Below the pieces are notes generated by a model. It was not told the origin of the DNA, made no database searches, and was given only the letters and a program-made list of their open reading frames with translations. Below are positions 1 to 5,781 of a stretch of 7,633 nucleotides of DNA, piece after piece. How positions within the stretch are numbered: position 1 is the stretch's first letter; every line of letters starts with the position of its first letter. The stretch lies in contig WRMR01000232.1 in assembly GCA_009776995.1 (NCBI GenBank), positions 1 through 7,633 of the forward strand, in the 5' to 3' direction. The translations under genes were made by a program, and so were the position numbers. This stretch comes from Planctomycetaceae bacterium. GTDB lineage: Bacteria; Planctomycetota; Planctomycetia; Pirellulales; Thermoguttaceae.

Positions 1-134
1 GCGAGATGTGTCAGTGCCTGCATCAGCGAATACGTCAGGTAAACGATCGTTGCGTAGGATAACAAATACGCAACGGCCAGCCAAACCGTCTGCCGTTTGA
101 GCCGGTGTTGCTTGATGGTGAAATGAGCAGGCAT
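1..134 (-). CDS. N-terminus of an unknown membrane-anchored protein (partial)
   Basis: This gene is cut by the left edge; only about 44 codons are visible. The reading frame from the ATG at 134 begins MPAHFTIKQHRLKRQ, a basic stretch, followed by a hydrophobic segment (about residues 17-40, including VWLAVAYLLSY) rich in Leu, Ala, Val and Tyr. That pattern fits a signal anchor or first transmembrane helix with a positively charged cytoplasmic N-terminus. No family motif falls in the visible part, so no function is offered. No Shine-Dalgarno sequence stands out upstream of the ATG. The gene diverges from thiC, sharing a 231-base gap with it. It could instead be a chance open frame, but the charge/hydrophobicity pattern and the open frame to the edge favour a real gene. 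Confidence 0.55.
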   Translation of the reverse strand, partial: MPAHFTIKQHRLKRQTVWLAVAYLLSYATIVYLTYSLMQALTHL

Positions 135-365
135 GGCGGGTGGGGAGTGAAGAATTTGGAGTGGAAGCTAAGAGTTTAGCCGGGCGTCCTGGACGTCGGG
201 AAGGCGTCAAGTTTTCACAAGTTTGTCAATGACCATGATTTTACCTTCAATCGCCTGTTGACGCAACGCGATTTCACGTTAGGGTATAGGATTCAAGGCG
301 TGTTTTACTCCCAATGCCGCCCCATATACCGGGTAGCTTGGTTTTCCTGACGGGAAATTTGTTTC
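135..365. other. Divergent intergenic region upstream of thiC
   Basis: No gene is visible between the two divergent starts. I looked for a TPP (THI-box) riboswitch because thiC often has one, and did not find the CTGAGA core or the conserved P4/P5 strings. A small perfect inverted repeat CGTCC-T-GGACG lies at 185-195, and a short GCTAA/TTAGC hairpin lies around 168-181. A TTGACG at 258-263 and a TATAGG at 285-290 look like promoter hexamers, but the 21-base gap between them is too long for a normal sigma-70 promoter, so no promoter is called. A weak GGGA ribosome-site-like sequence sits at 352-355, ahead of the thiC ATG. Confidence 0.4.
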
Positions 366-1706
366 ATGACACAATATTTACAGGCGAAAGCGGGGATCAT
401 CACCCCGGAGATGGAAGCGGTGGCCGCAAGCGAATTTCTCCCGGCGGAGTTGATTCGCGACGAAGTGGCCGCCGGACGCATGGTCATTCCGGCAAATAAG
501 GTGCATCTCGAAAAGGGGCTTGATCCCATCGGAATCGGTATCGCCGTTCGCACGAAAATCAACGCCAATCTCGGTAACTCGGCACTGTTGGGTGATACGC
601 TCAACGAGTTGGAAAAGGTGCAAATTGCCGTCAAGTATGGTGCCGACACGGTCATGGACCTCTCGACCGGCATGGACATCAACGAGTTACGCCGGTGGAT
701 CATCGATGGGGTGCGTGTTCCGGTCGGCACCGTACCGTTGTATCAGATGTGCGAAGTGTTGGACGACATTGCCGACATGAAACCGCACGATTTTCTGGAC
801 ATCGTTGAACACCAAGCGAAACAGGGAGTCGATTACATGACGATTCACTGCGCCCTGTTGCGGCGGCATTTGCCGTTGGCGGACAAGCGTTTGCTCGGAA
901 TTGTCAGCCGGGGAGGGGCACTGACAGCAAAATGGATGGTCACTCACAACAAAGAGAACCCGTTTTACGAGCATTTTGACGATTTATGTGACATTATGCG
1001 GGCGTATGATGTTACTTGGAGTCTCGGCGATGGCTTGCGCCCGGGTTGTCTGGCCGATGCCAGTGATGAGGCGCAATTTGCAGAACTTGACGTCATGGGT
1101 GAACTTGCGGTTCGCGGCTGGGAAAAGGGAACGCAGGTCATGATCGAAGGGCCGGGGCATGTCCCGATGGACCAGATCAAAATGAATGTTGAACGGCAAA
1201 TCCAAGTGTGCCATGGGGCACCGTTTTACGTATTGGGGCCGGTGGTAACGGACATTGCGCCCGGTTACGATCATTTTACCAGTGGCATCGGGGCGGCAAT
1301 GGCAGCGATGTACGGCGTGGCGATGCTCTGCTACGTGACTCCGAAGGAGCATCTCGGCCTGCCGAACATGGATGACGTCAAACAAGGGGTCATTGCGTAC
1401 AAAATTGCCGCCCATGCTGCGGACGTGGCCCGGCATCGACCGGGTGCACGGGACCGTGACGACGCCATTTCGCTGGCACGGCGAAATTTCGACTGGCCGG
1501 AACAATTCCGCCTGTCGCTCGACCCTGAAACCGCCGAACGGTATTACCGCGAATCCCGCCGATTGTCCAGCGACCAGGCCGCCCAATGTGCCAACAACGA
1601 AGGGCTGGATGCCGAACAGTACTGCACCATGTGCGGCCCGAAATTCTGTGCCATCCGCATCTCCAATGACGTTCGCAAAATGCAGAATAACAGAATGCAG
1701 AGGTAG
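366..1706 (+). CDS. thiC: Phosphomethylpyrimidine synthase ThiC
   Basis: ThiC is a radical SAM enzyme that converts 5-aminoimidazole ribotide into hydroxymethylpyrimidine phosphate, the pyrimidine half of thiamine. The 446-residue product is the short bacterial form, without the extra N-terminal domain of the roughly 630-residue E. coli enzyme. Recognisable family blocks in order are GLDPIGIGIAVRTKINANLG (about 51-70), a DTVMDLSTGMDI block, SLGDGLRPGC, MIEGPGHVPMDQI and GPVVTDIAPGYDHFTSGIGA. The C-terminal CTMCGPKFC (Cys420, Cys423, Cys428) gives the atypical CX2CX4C motif that binds the 4Fe-4S cluster and SAM. The ATG at 366 is the first start in frame and gives the usual short-form N-terminus; only a weak GGGA precedes it. 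The gene stands alone, with no other thi gene next to it. The last residues (QNNRMQR) are coded by a TGCAGA-type repeat and look unlike family tails. Confidence 0.97.
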   Translation: MTQYLQAKAGIITPEMEAVAASEFLPAELIRDEVAAGRMVIPANKVHLEKGLDPIGIGIAVRTKINANLGNSALLGDTLNELEKVQIAVKYGADTVMDLSTGMDINELRRWIIDGVRVPVGTVPLYQMCEVLDDIADMKPHDFLDIVEHQAKQGVDYMTIHCALLRRHLPLADKRLLGIVSRGGALTAKWMVTHNKENPFYEHFDDLCDIMRAYDVTWSLGDGLRPGCLADASDEAQFAELDVMGELAVRGWEKGTQVMIEGPGHVPMDQIKMNVERQIQVCHGAPFYVLGPVVTDIAPGYDHFTSGIGAAMAAMYGVAMLCYVTPKEHLGLPNMDDVKQGVIAYKIAAHAADVARHRPGARDRDDAISLARRNFDWPEQFRLSLDPETAERYYRESRRLSSDQAAQCANNEGLDAEQYCTMCGPKFCAIRISNDVRKMQNNRMQR

Positions 1707-1784
1707 GGCGGTCACGCCGTGACCACCGAACAGCAGCCGGGAACGTCAGTGACCGGTTTGCAAAGTGCAGAGTGCAGAATGCAC
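1679..1784. repeat. TGCAGA short-repeat clusters at and after the thiC stop
   Basis: AATGCAGA occurs at 1679-1686 and again at 1694-1701, inside the final thiC codons. The same word family returns after the gene as GTGCAGAG (1765-1772) and GTGCAGAATGCAC (1772-1784). The first cluster codes for the odd ThiC tail and runs up to the TAG stop; the second forms the hairpin described below. The copies share the theme TGCAGA(A/G)TGCA with irregular spacing. This resembles a degenerate dispersed repeat rather than coding constraint, but only four copies are visible here. Confidence 0.5.
1710..1724. repeat. Perfect 7-bp palindrome after thiC
   Basis: GGTCACG-C-CGTGACC begins four bases after the thiC stop. 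As RNA it would form at least a five-pair GC-rich stem with a five-base loop. No U-run follows, so it is not a standard intrinsic terminator. It could stabilise the 3' end of the mRNA, bind a protein as DNA, or be a REP-like dispersed palindrome. Confidence 0.5.
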
Positions 1785-1798
1785 ATTGCGTTTGTTTT
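1760..1798 (+). terminator. Possible intrinsic terminator of thiC
   Basis: GCAAAGTGCA (1760-1769) pairs with TGCACATTGC (1780-1789) in nine of ten positions, leaving a ten-base loop, and the hairpin is followed by GTTTGTTTT (1790-1798). The stem is moderately stable and the T-run is interrupted by a G, so termination may be partial. It partly overlaps the putative promoter of the next gene. Confidence 0.4.
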
Positions 1799-1813
1799 GC
1801 CGTCGTGTAGAAT
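1786..1813 (+). promoter_or_regulatory. Candidate sigma-70 promoter for the DUF2130 gene
   Basis: TTGCGT (1786-1791) and TAGAAT (1808-1813) are separated by 16 bases and lie about 65 bases before the ATG at 1878. The hexamers match the consensus in four and five positions. The call rests on pattern only, and the -35 box overlaps the terminator-like hairpin. Confidence 0.3.
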
Positions 1814-1877
1814 CAACCGGAACAGTGATATTGCGTGTCTTTGTTCGAACAACGATTTCCAATCCAAGTAAGCCCTC

Positions 1878-3161
1878 ATGGAAACCACGAAAATCAATTG
1901 TCCGAATTGTGGTCACGAATTCAATGCGGAAGAAGTCCTGTTGCGCCGCATTGAAGAAAAAAACAAGCAGAAACTCAGCGGTAAAATTGCCGAATTGGAA
2001 AAGTCGTTCCAGGAAAAAGAGAACGCCGTCAAACAACGCGAGCGGGAAATCGAAAAACTATCCCTGGAAATCAAGAAGCAATCCGAGGATTTGGAGCGGC
2101 AAAGTCAGGAGAAAGCCAAAGCGATTGTTGCTGAAACGACTCCTGCATTGAAGACACAAATTAAGGCTCAAGTTGCGGAGGAATACGAAACGCGGCTCAA
2201 ATCACTTGCCGAAGCAGATGCCGAATCGAAGAAAAAGATCACGGAATTGAAAAACACGCAGATTGAAAACGAGCGGCTCAAGCGACAGATCGACGCCCAA
2301 AAACAGGACATGGAGTTGGAATTTGAGAGAAAACTGTCGAAACGTTTGGAAGAGGAAGCAAACACAATTCGGCAACGCGAGAAGGAAAGCAGTGAGTTGG
2401 TGATCCAAGAATTCAAAAAGCAACTTGATGACCAAAAGAAACTCGTCGATGAGATGAAACGTAAGGCGGAACAGGGTTCAACACAGATGCAGGGCGAAGT
2501 CCAGGAAATCGCGTTGGAGAAGCTACTCCGTGAACTTTACGAAATCGAAGGGGACGAGATCGAAGAGGTCAAAAAAGGCCAGCGTGGCGCGGATGTGATT
2601 CATGTCGTGAAGACACGACAAGGTGACTTATGCGGCAAAATCTGTTATGAAAGCAAACGCACTAAAAAATTCGATGAGGGTTGGCTGCAAAAGCTGCGCG
2701 ACGACAATCTTGAAGTGAATGCGGACGTCTTGGTGATCGTCACCGAAACAATGCCTGTCGGACAGGATCGTTTTTTTTGCAAGGACAATGTTTGGATTTG
2801 CCCGTTTGGGGGAATCAAAGAATTTTCAATGGTCATGCGTTACGCGATCATGCAGGTACACGAGGCTTCCGTTGTCACACAAGGCGTGGAAACGAAAATG
2901 GAGTTGATCTACCAGTTTTTGACGAGTAACGAATTCAAAGGCCAGTTTACAGCCATTTTCGAGGGATTTGAGGCATTGCGTCAGAATATGGCCAAACAAC
3001 GGATGCAAATGGAAAAAAACTGGAAGGAACAGGAAAAGCAACTCGAAAAAATTACAGTCAACGCCGTCAGGTTTTACGGTTCAATCAAGGGAATCGCCGG
3101 GAAGTCCATCCCCAACATCAAGATGCTCGAAGATGAAACGCAGCCGTTGCTGGAAGGATAA
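1878..3161 (+). CDS. DUF2130 protein: coiled coil plus PD-(D/E)XK-like domain
   Basis: The 427-residue product starts with a single zinc-knuckle-like CPNCGHEF (Cys8, Cys11). A long, highly charged Lys/Glu/Gln segment with heptad character (about 20-205) follows and should form a coiled coil. The C-terminal half matches my recall of family DUF2130 (GKICYESKRTKKF, WLQKLRDDN, NVWICPFGGIKEF, QFLTSNEFKGQF). Asp239 in GADVIH and Glu258-Ser-Lys260 fit the D...ExK spacing of PD-(D/E)XK nucleases, the superfamily to which I believe DUF2130 is assigned. A DNA-related role is therefore likely, but substrate and pathway are unknown. The start at 1878 gives the family-like N-terminus, although no Shine-Dalgarno is evident. 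Only one CXXC pair is seen at the N-terminus, so zinc binding would need dimerisation or a different ligand. It stands alone, convergent with clpX. Confidence 0.85.
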   Translation: METTKINCPNCGHEFNAEEVLLRRIEEKNKQKLSGKIAELEKSFQEKENAVKQREREIEKLSLEIKKQSEDLERQSQEKAKAIVAETTPALKTQIKAQVAEEYETRLKSLAEADAESKKKITELKNTQIENERLKRQIDAQKQDMELEFERKLSKRLEEEANTIRQREKESSELVIQEFKKQLDDQKKLVDEMKRKAEQGSTQMQGEVQEIALEKLLRELYEIEGDEIEEVKKGQRGADVIHVVKTRQGDLCGKICYESKRTKKFDEGWLQKLRDDNLEVNADVLVIVTETMPVGQDRFFCKDNVWICPFGGIKEFSMVMRYAIMQVHEASVVTQGVETKMELIYQFLTSNEFKGQFTAIFEGFEALRQNMAKQRMQMEKNWKEQEKQLEKITVNAVRFYGSIKGIAGKSIPNIKMLEDETQPLLEG

Positions 3162-3212
3162 CAGGTCAACGGCGGATCGGCGGCGTTTCCATGGGTTTGT
3201 GAATTGACCTGT
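3161..3212. repeat. 9-bp inverted repeat between convergent genes
   Basis: ACAGGTCAA (3161-3169) and TTGACCTGT (3204-3212) are perfect complements separated by 34 bases. The pair fills the whole gap between the DUF2130 stop and the clpX stop. A transcript of either strand would form the same stem with a long loop. No T-run follows on either side, so a bidirectional terminator is possible but not shown; a protein-binding site or chance are the alternatives. Confidence 0.35.
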
Positions 3213-3221
3213 AGAACGACA

Positions 3222-4517
3222 TTACGCGCTTTTTTGCTGGATTCGCGAGGGCAACGGAATGACCTGTTTTTGGCCGGTGACGACATCTTCGTTGATTTCG
3301 TATTTTGCACCGGGCGGCAAATCGGGCAGTTCAAACATGATGTCAAGCATCAGCGATTCCACAATCGACCGCAAGCCGCGGGCACCGGTCTTTTTCTCGT
3401 AGGCTTTTCCGGCAATGGCCCGGACGGCCCCGTCGGTAAAGACCAGTTCGGCGTCTTCCATTTGGAACAGTTTTTTGTACTGCCGGATGAGCGCATTTTT
3501 TGGTTCCTGCAAGACGCGGACAAGGGTGTCCTTGTCGAGCGGGTTCAGTGTGGCCAAAACCGGCAGGCGTCCGAGCAGTTCGGGGATCAGGCCGAACTCC
3601 AAAATATCGTCGGACACAAGTTGCGACAGATACTGGGCGTCGCGTTCGTCGGGCGTTTTGGTGCTTTGTGTCGTCCCCTGGCCAAAACCAATGGATTTTT
3701 TGCCAAGCCGCCGACTGACAATGTCTTCAATGCCGACAAAGGTTCCGCCGCAGATGAACAGAATGTTCGTGGTGTCAATTTGGATGTATTGCTGTTCGGG
3801 GTGCTTGCGGCCGCCTTGGGGGGGAACATTGGCGACCGTCCCTTCCAGCATTTTGAGCAGTGCCTGTTGCACGCCTTCGCCGGAAACATCCCGTGTGATC
3901 GACACGTTACGACTTGTTTTGCCGATTTTGTCGATTTCGTCAATATAGATAATGCCGCGTTGGGCCGCTTCGACATCAAAATCAGCCGCGTGCAAAAGTT
4001 TCAGCAACAGATTTTCGACATCTTCGCCGACATAACCCGCTTCCGTCAAGGTTGTGGCGTCACCGATGGCAAATGGCACGTCGAGAATGCGAGCCAGTGT
4101 TTGGGCGAACAGCGTTTTCCCGGAACCGGTCGGCCCGACAAGCAGGATATTCGATTTGTCCAAAACAACGTCATCCGATTGCTCGGCGGCGATCAGACGT
4201 TTGTAGTGATTATGCACGGCAACGGCCAACACTTTTTTCGCGTGATCCTGCCCGACAACATACTGGCCCAGTTGTTCGACAATCTCGCGCGGCGAAGGCA
4301 CTTTGCCGATTTCCTTGTCGCCGGAACCCCGCTTTTTGCGTTCCTGGGTCAAAATGGTCTGGCAGAGGTCGATACACTCGCCACAGATATAAACATCGCC
4401 GGGTCCTTCGACCAAAGGGCCGACTTCGCGATAGCTTTTCCTGCAAAAAGAACAAAAAGCGTTTTTGCGATTGGTGTTCGTCCGACGCTCCGATGTGAAA
4501 TCACGTCCCGAGGGCAT
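3222..4517 (-). CDS. clpX: ATP-dependent Clp protease ATP-binding subunit ClpX
   Basis: ClpX is the hexameric AAA+ unfoldase that feeds substrates, including tmRNA-tagged proteins, into the ClpP chamber in the cytosol. All expected elements are present in 431 residues. The N-terminal zinc-binding domain has Cys22, Cys25, Cys45 and Cys48. Walker A is GPTGSGKT (128-135), the pore-1 loop GYVG (161-164) and Walker B IIYIDEIDK (Asp193, Glu194). The RKH loop is at 237-239, the IGF loop that docks on ClpP at 276-278, an arginine finger in PELLGRLP (Arg317) and sensor-2 in GARGLR (Arg380). The ATG at 4517 is preceded by AAGGA (4524-4528) with a six-base spacer, supporting this start. The gene lacks the common clpP neighbour on the visible side and has a long, structured upstream region. 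Length and motifs indicate a fully functional protein. Confidence 0.98.
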   Translation of the reverse strand: MPSGRDFTSERRTNTNRKNAFCSFCRKSYREVGPLVEGPGDVYICGECIDLCQTILTQERKKRGSGDKEIGKVPSPREIVEQLGQYVVGQDHAKKVLAVAVHNHYKRLIAAEQSDDVVLDKSNILLVGPTGSGKTLFAQTLARILDVPFAIGDATTLTEAGYVGEDVENLLLKLLHAADFDVEAAQRGIIYIDEIDKIGKTSRNVSITRDVSGEGVQQALLKMLEGTVANVPPQGGRKHPEQQYIQIDTTNILFICGGTFVGIEDIVSRRLGKKSIGFGQGTTQSTKTPDERDAQYLSQLVSDDILEFGLIPELLGRLPVLATLNPLDKDTLVRVLQEPKNALIRQYKKLFQMEDAELVFTDGAVRAIAGKAYEKKTGARGLRSIVESLMLDIMFELPDLPPGAKYEINEDVVTGQKQVIPLPSRIQQKSA

Positions 4518-4551
4518 AATGGGTCCTTTTTTACGCTAAACGGTCAAGTCG

Positions 4552-4571
4552 CATAACTGATGCAAGTTATG
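4552..4571 (-). promoter_or_regulatory. Operator-like palindrome upstream of clpX
   Basis: CATAACT (4552-4558) and AGTTATG (4565-4571) are perfect 7-bp inverted arms around the six-base spacer GATGCA, 35-54 bases before the clpX start codon. The size and symmetry are those of a dimeric repressor or activator site. A partly symmetric 17-bp sequence follows immediately at 4574-4590. No regulator family is assigned. Confidence 0.35.
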
Positions 4572-4779
4572 GCGAACAAATCATTTGCTCAAACGGCCAT
4601 CAATCCTTCAAACCCTGTTTGCTCATTTGTTTGTGGCATGATGAACCATCAACTATGCTCACTACGCAAACACGGAAAAAAGTTCCCTCTCATTTTTGAT
4701 AACCTTGGACACTCCACGTCAAGGCGGATCGGCTTAATTTTTTCTAAATCTGGATGACAAAACAAGTTTTCACTGGAAC

Positions 4780-4805
4780 AAAAATAACAAAATTTGTTAA
4801 TTTTT
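4780..4805. repeat. A/T-rich inverted repeat next to a T10 run
   Basis: Bases 4780-4791 (A5-T-AACAAA) are complementary to 4793-4805 (TTTGTT-A-ATTTTT) apart from one bulged A. The arm continues into a run of ten Ts (4801-4810). On the plus strand this resembles a weak terminator with an AT-only stem, but no plus-strand gene precedes it. It is more likely a flexible or cruciform-prone DNA element. Confidence 0.35.
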
Positions 4806-4813
4806 TTTTTGTG

Positions 4814-4937
4814 AACGGCTTGAGTCAACTGTTCGATTGTCCAGCAAAACATCCGTCGAAACAACGAACTGAAGGACATATCGGCCGGACAAGCCGCAAA
4901 TCTTTGAAACGGCTTGGTTTGTCGGCGTGTTCGTTGT
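4814..4937. other. Switch-like element: one central segment with two alternative partners
   Basis: A central segment holds ACAACGAAC (4861-4869) and CAAGCCG (4890-4896). Downstream, CGGCTTG (4910-4916) and GTTCGTTGT (4929-4937) complement both perfectly in nested order, reinforced by GCCG (4884-4887) with CGGC (4923-4926). Upstream, CGGCTTG (4816-4822) and GTTCGATTGT (4831-4840) complement the same two blocks, the second with one bulge, again in nested order. The two folds cannot coexist. The strand is unknown; on the minus strand it would lie about 300-420 bases ahead of clpX, just past the terminator at 4963-4998. It may be an RNA regulator or leader, or a decayed inverted/direct repeat of a mobile element. 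Confidence 0.4.
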
Positions 4938-4962
4938 GATTGGTTTAACTGCACCGGCTGAC

Positions 4963-4998
4963 AAAAAAAGTCCCAACAGGAAAACCCGCCGGGACTTT
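4963..4998 (-). terminator. Intrinsic terminator of the RRM protein gene
   Basis: Read on the minus strand, AAAGTCCC (4998-4991) pairs perfectly with GGGACTTT (4974-4967) around a 16-base loop, and the T-run continues to 4963. It lies 88 bases after the stop of the RRM protein gene and separates it from the clpX upstream region. Confidence 0.8.
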
Positions 4999-5012
4999 GA
5001 GCAAACTATCAG

Positions 5013-5083
5013 GAAACCCTCACGGTTTCACATCATCTTTGTGGTCTTTTGACTTGAAACACATCAAACCGGGGACAACCCCG
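5013..5083 (-). other. Two small 3'-UTR hairpins of the RRM gene
   Basis: Just after the stop codon, CGGGG-ACAA-CCCCG (5070-5083) can form a compact five-pair GC stem with a four-base loop. GAAACC (5013-5018) pairs with GGTTTC (5024-5029) around five bases. Neither has a T-run. They lie between the stop and the true terminator, so they would be in the mRNA 3' UTR and could affect its stability. Confidence 0.4.
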
Positions 5084-5085
5084 AT

Positions 5086-5394
5086 TTAATAGGAGTCACG
5101 ACCGCCACGGGGACGGTAACCACCGCCACCACCACCACCGCCTTGTCGCGGCGTGGCCGGCCGGGCTTCGTTCACCTTGAGGGTACGAGCATCAAGTTCC
5201 TTGCCGTCCAAAGCCGAAATCGCGGCTTGCGCTTCTTCGGCGTTCGGCATTTCAATAAAACCAAACCCTTTGGAACGTCCGGACTCGCGGTCTGTAATCA
5301 CATCGCTGTTGCTGACGGTCCCAAATTCCTCAAAAGCAGTCCTCAGACTGTCTTTTGTGGTACGATAACTAAGGTTACCAACGTAAATCCTCAT
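5086..5394 (-). CDS. Small RRM-domain RNA-binding protein with glycine-rich tail
   Basis: This 102-residue protein is a single RNA-recognition motif. RNP2 is IYVGNL (3-8) and RNP1 is KGFGFIEM (42-49), with the aromatic residues Tyr4, Phe44 and Phe46 that stack on RNA bases. The domain ends near residue 78, and a tail with eight consecutive glycines (85-92) and RPRGGRDSY follows. Length and layout match the bacterial Rbp family known in cyanobacteria and planctomycetes, where some members are cold-induced or bind many RNAs; the target here is unknown. The ATG at 5394 begins exactly at the domain edge (MRIYVGNL), although no Shine-Dalgarno precedes it. The gene appears monocistronic, with a strong terminator downstream and about 270 gene-free bases upstream. 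Confidence 0.93.
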   Translation of the reverse strand: MRIYVGNLSYRTTKDSLRTAFEEFGTVSNSDVITDRESGRSKGFGFIEMPNAEEAQAAISALDGKELDARTLKVNEARPATPRQGGGGGGGGYRPRGGRDSY

Positions 5395-5666
5395 CGAAAC
5401 AAACTTTCATCCGTCATAAGGTCAAAAAGTCAGAAAACCGATCCCTGACGGTGAAAACCGGCTTTCCTGGCGCATCATTATGAAGGATGTGCCCTTCCTT
5501 TGACGTGTTTTCTCACAATGGGACAAAAACACACCGATAATTTACCAAAAATCACCGTTAAAGTAAGATCGGGGAAAAAACAGGTGCAATCCATCCAAGT
5601 TCGAAAACAGGCCAATCATATGTTCATTGTGTCAAAATTATCAAGGCGTTTGATCTTGCGCATCGT
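5395..5666 (-). other. Gene-free region upstream of the RRM protein gene
   Basis: No gene is supported in these 272 bases. Close to the RRM start, GTCAG (5429-5433) can pair with CTGAC (5445-5449), and AAAACCG is repeated at 5434-5440 and 5454-5460. A five-pair GAAGG/CCTTC hairpin lies at 5482-5497. These could belong to a structured 5' UTR, which would suit the usual cold-responsive control of such proteins, but no promoter is clear. An open frame on the plus strand (5500-5772) is antisense to the desulforedoxin-like frame and has no support of its own. Confidence 0.35.
5634..5654 (-). terminator. Weak terminator candidate after the ferritin/desulforedoxin unit
   Basis: On the minus strand ATCAA-ACGCC-TTGAT (5654-5640) is followed by AATTTTG. 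The stem has only five mostly A/T pairs and the T-run is short, so termination would be inefficient unless helped by other factors. It is the only hairpin of this kind close behind the small frame. Confidence 0.25.
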
Positions 5667-5765
5667 TTATTCGTCGCAACAGACCAAAGTACCGCCTTTG
5701 TCCAGGACAAGTCCCACGATGTTTCCGCATTGTTTACAGATAAAAAATTTCTGTTTTCCACACGT
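5667..5765 (-). CDS. Desulforedoxin-like mini-protein, start or frame damaged
   Basis: The frame reads KQKFFICKQCGNIVGLV, then LDKGGTLVCCDE and a stop (TAA 5669-5667). It has CX2C, fifteen residues, then CC, exactly the four-cysteine spacing of desulforedoxin, the small iron-binding domain also found at the N-terminus of desulfoferrodoxin/superoxide reductases. It would hold one rubredoxin-like FeCys4 centre and shuttle electrons. It follows ferritin on the same strand, and GGGAGG (5781-5776) lies four bases past the ferritin stop, so it was plainly built to be translated. However, no ATG or GTG is in frame: the codon at the right distance is ACG (5765-5763). A GTG at 5763-5761 is in another frame and would join the cysteine frame only if one base of the six-base run at 5742-5747 were absent, giving MWKTEIFICKQC. 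The C-terminus stops a few residues short of desulforedoxin, and the superoxide reductase catalytic domain is missing. It may be a pseudogene, a recoded gene, or contain a sequencing error. Confidence 0.65.
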   Translation of the reverse strand, partial: TCGKQKFFICKQCGNIVGLVLDKGGTLVCCDE

Positions 5766-5775
5766 GGGATAAAAT

Positions 5776-5781
5776 CCTCCC
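5776..5781 (-). promoter_or_regulatory. Ribosome-binding site for the desulforedoxin-like frame
   Basis: GGGAGG on the minus strand, four bases after the ferritin stop. It lies ten bases before an in-frame ACG and twelve before an out-of-frame GTG. Its quality contrasts with the lack of a normal start codon and argues that a translated gene stood, or stands, here. Confidence 0.6.

Larger units (their letters stand above)
4518..4962. other. Long gene-free region upstream of clpX
   Basis: No convincing gene lies in these 445 bases. Short open frames on both strands (for example 4560-4757 plus, 4649-4954 minus, 4754-4939 plus) have no ribosome site, no family resemblance and atypical composition. 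The stretch nearest clpX carries the palindrome listed at 4552-4571 and an imperfect 17-bp palindrome GAACAAATCATTTGCTC (4574-4590). The word TTTGCTCA occurs twice (4584-4591, 4619-4626). A CCTTG/CAAGG inverted pair spans 4703-4725. The far part contains the A/T hairpin and the switch-like element listed separately. I find no clear sigma-70 promoter for clpX. Confidence 0.5.

Noticed and set aside
258..290. TTGACG...TATAGG as a thiC promoter
   Set aside because: The 21-base spacer is too long for a normal sigma-70 promoter.
3204..4556. A 450-codon open frame on the plus strand opposite clpX
   Set aside because: It is the antisense mirror of a clear clpX and encodes no recognisable protein.
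3171..4733. GGCGGATCGGC shared by 3171-3181 and 4723-4733
   Set aside because: An 11-base match in two intergenic regions with no common context; most likely chance.
4649..4954. Minus-strand 101-codon frame upstream of clpX
   Set aside because: No ribosome site or family resemblance, and it lies over palindromes and the T10 run.
5395..5669. A full desulfoferrodoxin/superoxide reductase with a C-terminal catalytic domain
   Set aside because: After the CCDE-stop no frame shows the expected His/Cys iron-site sequences; only the small N-terminal-type domain is present.
5500..5772. Plus-strand 90-codon frame
   Set aside because: It is antisense to the desulforedoxin-like cysteine frame, and no domain is visible.
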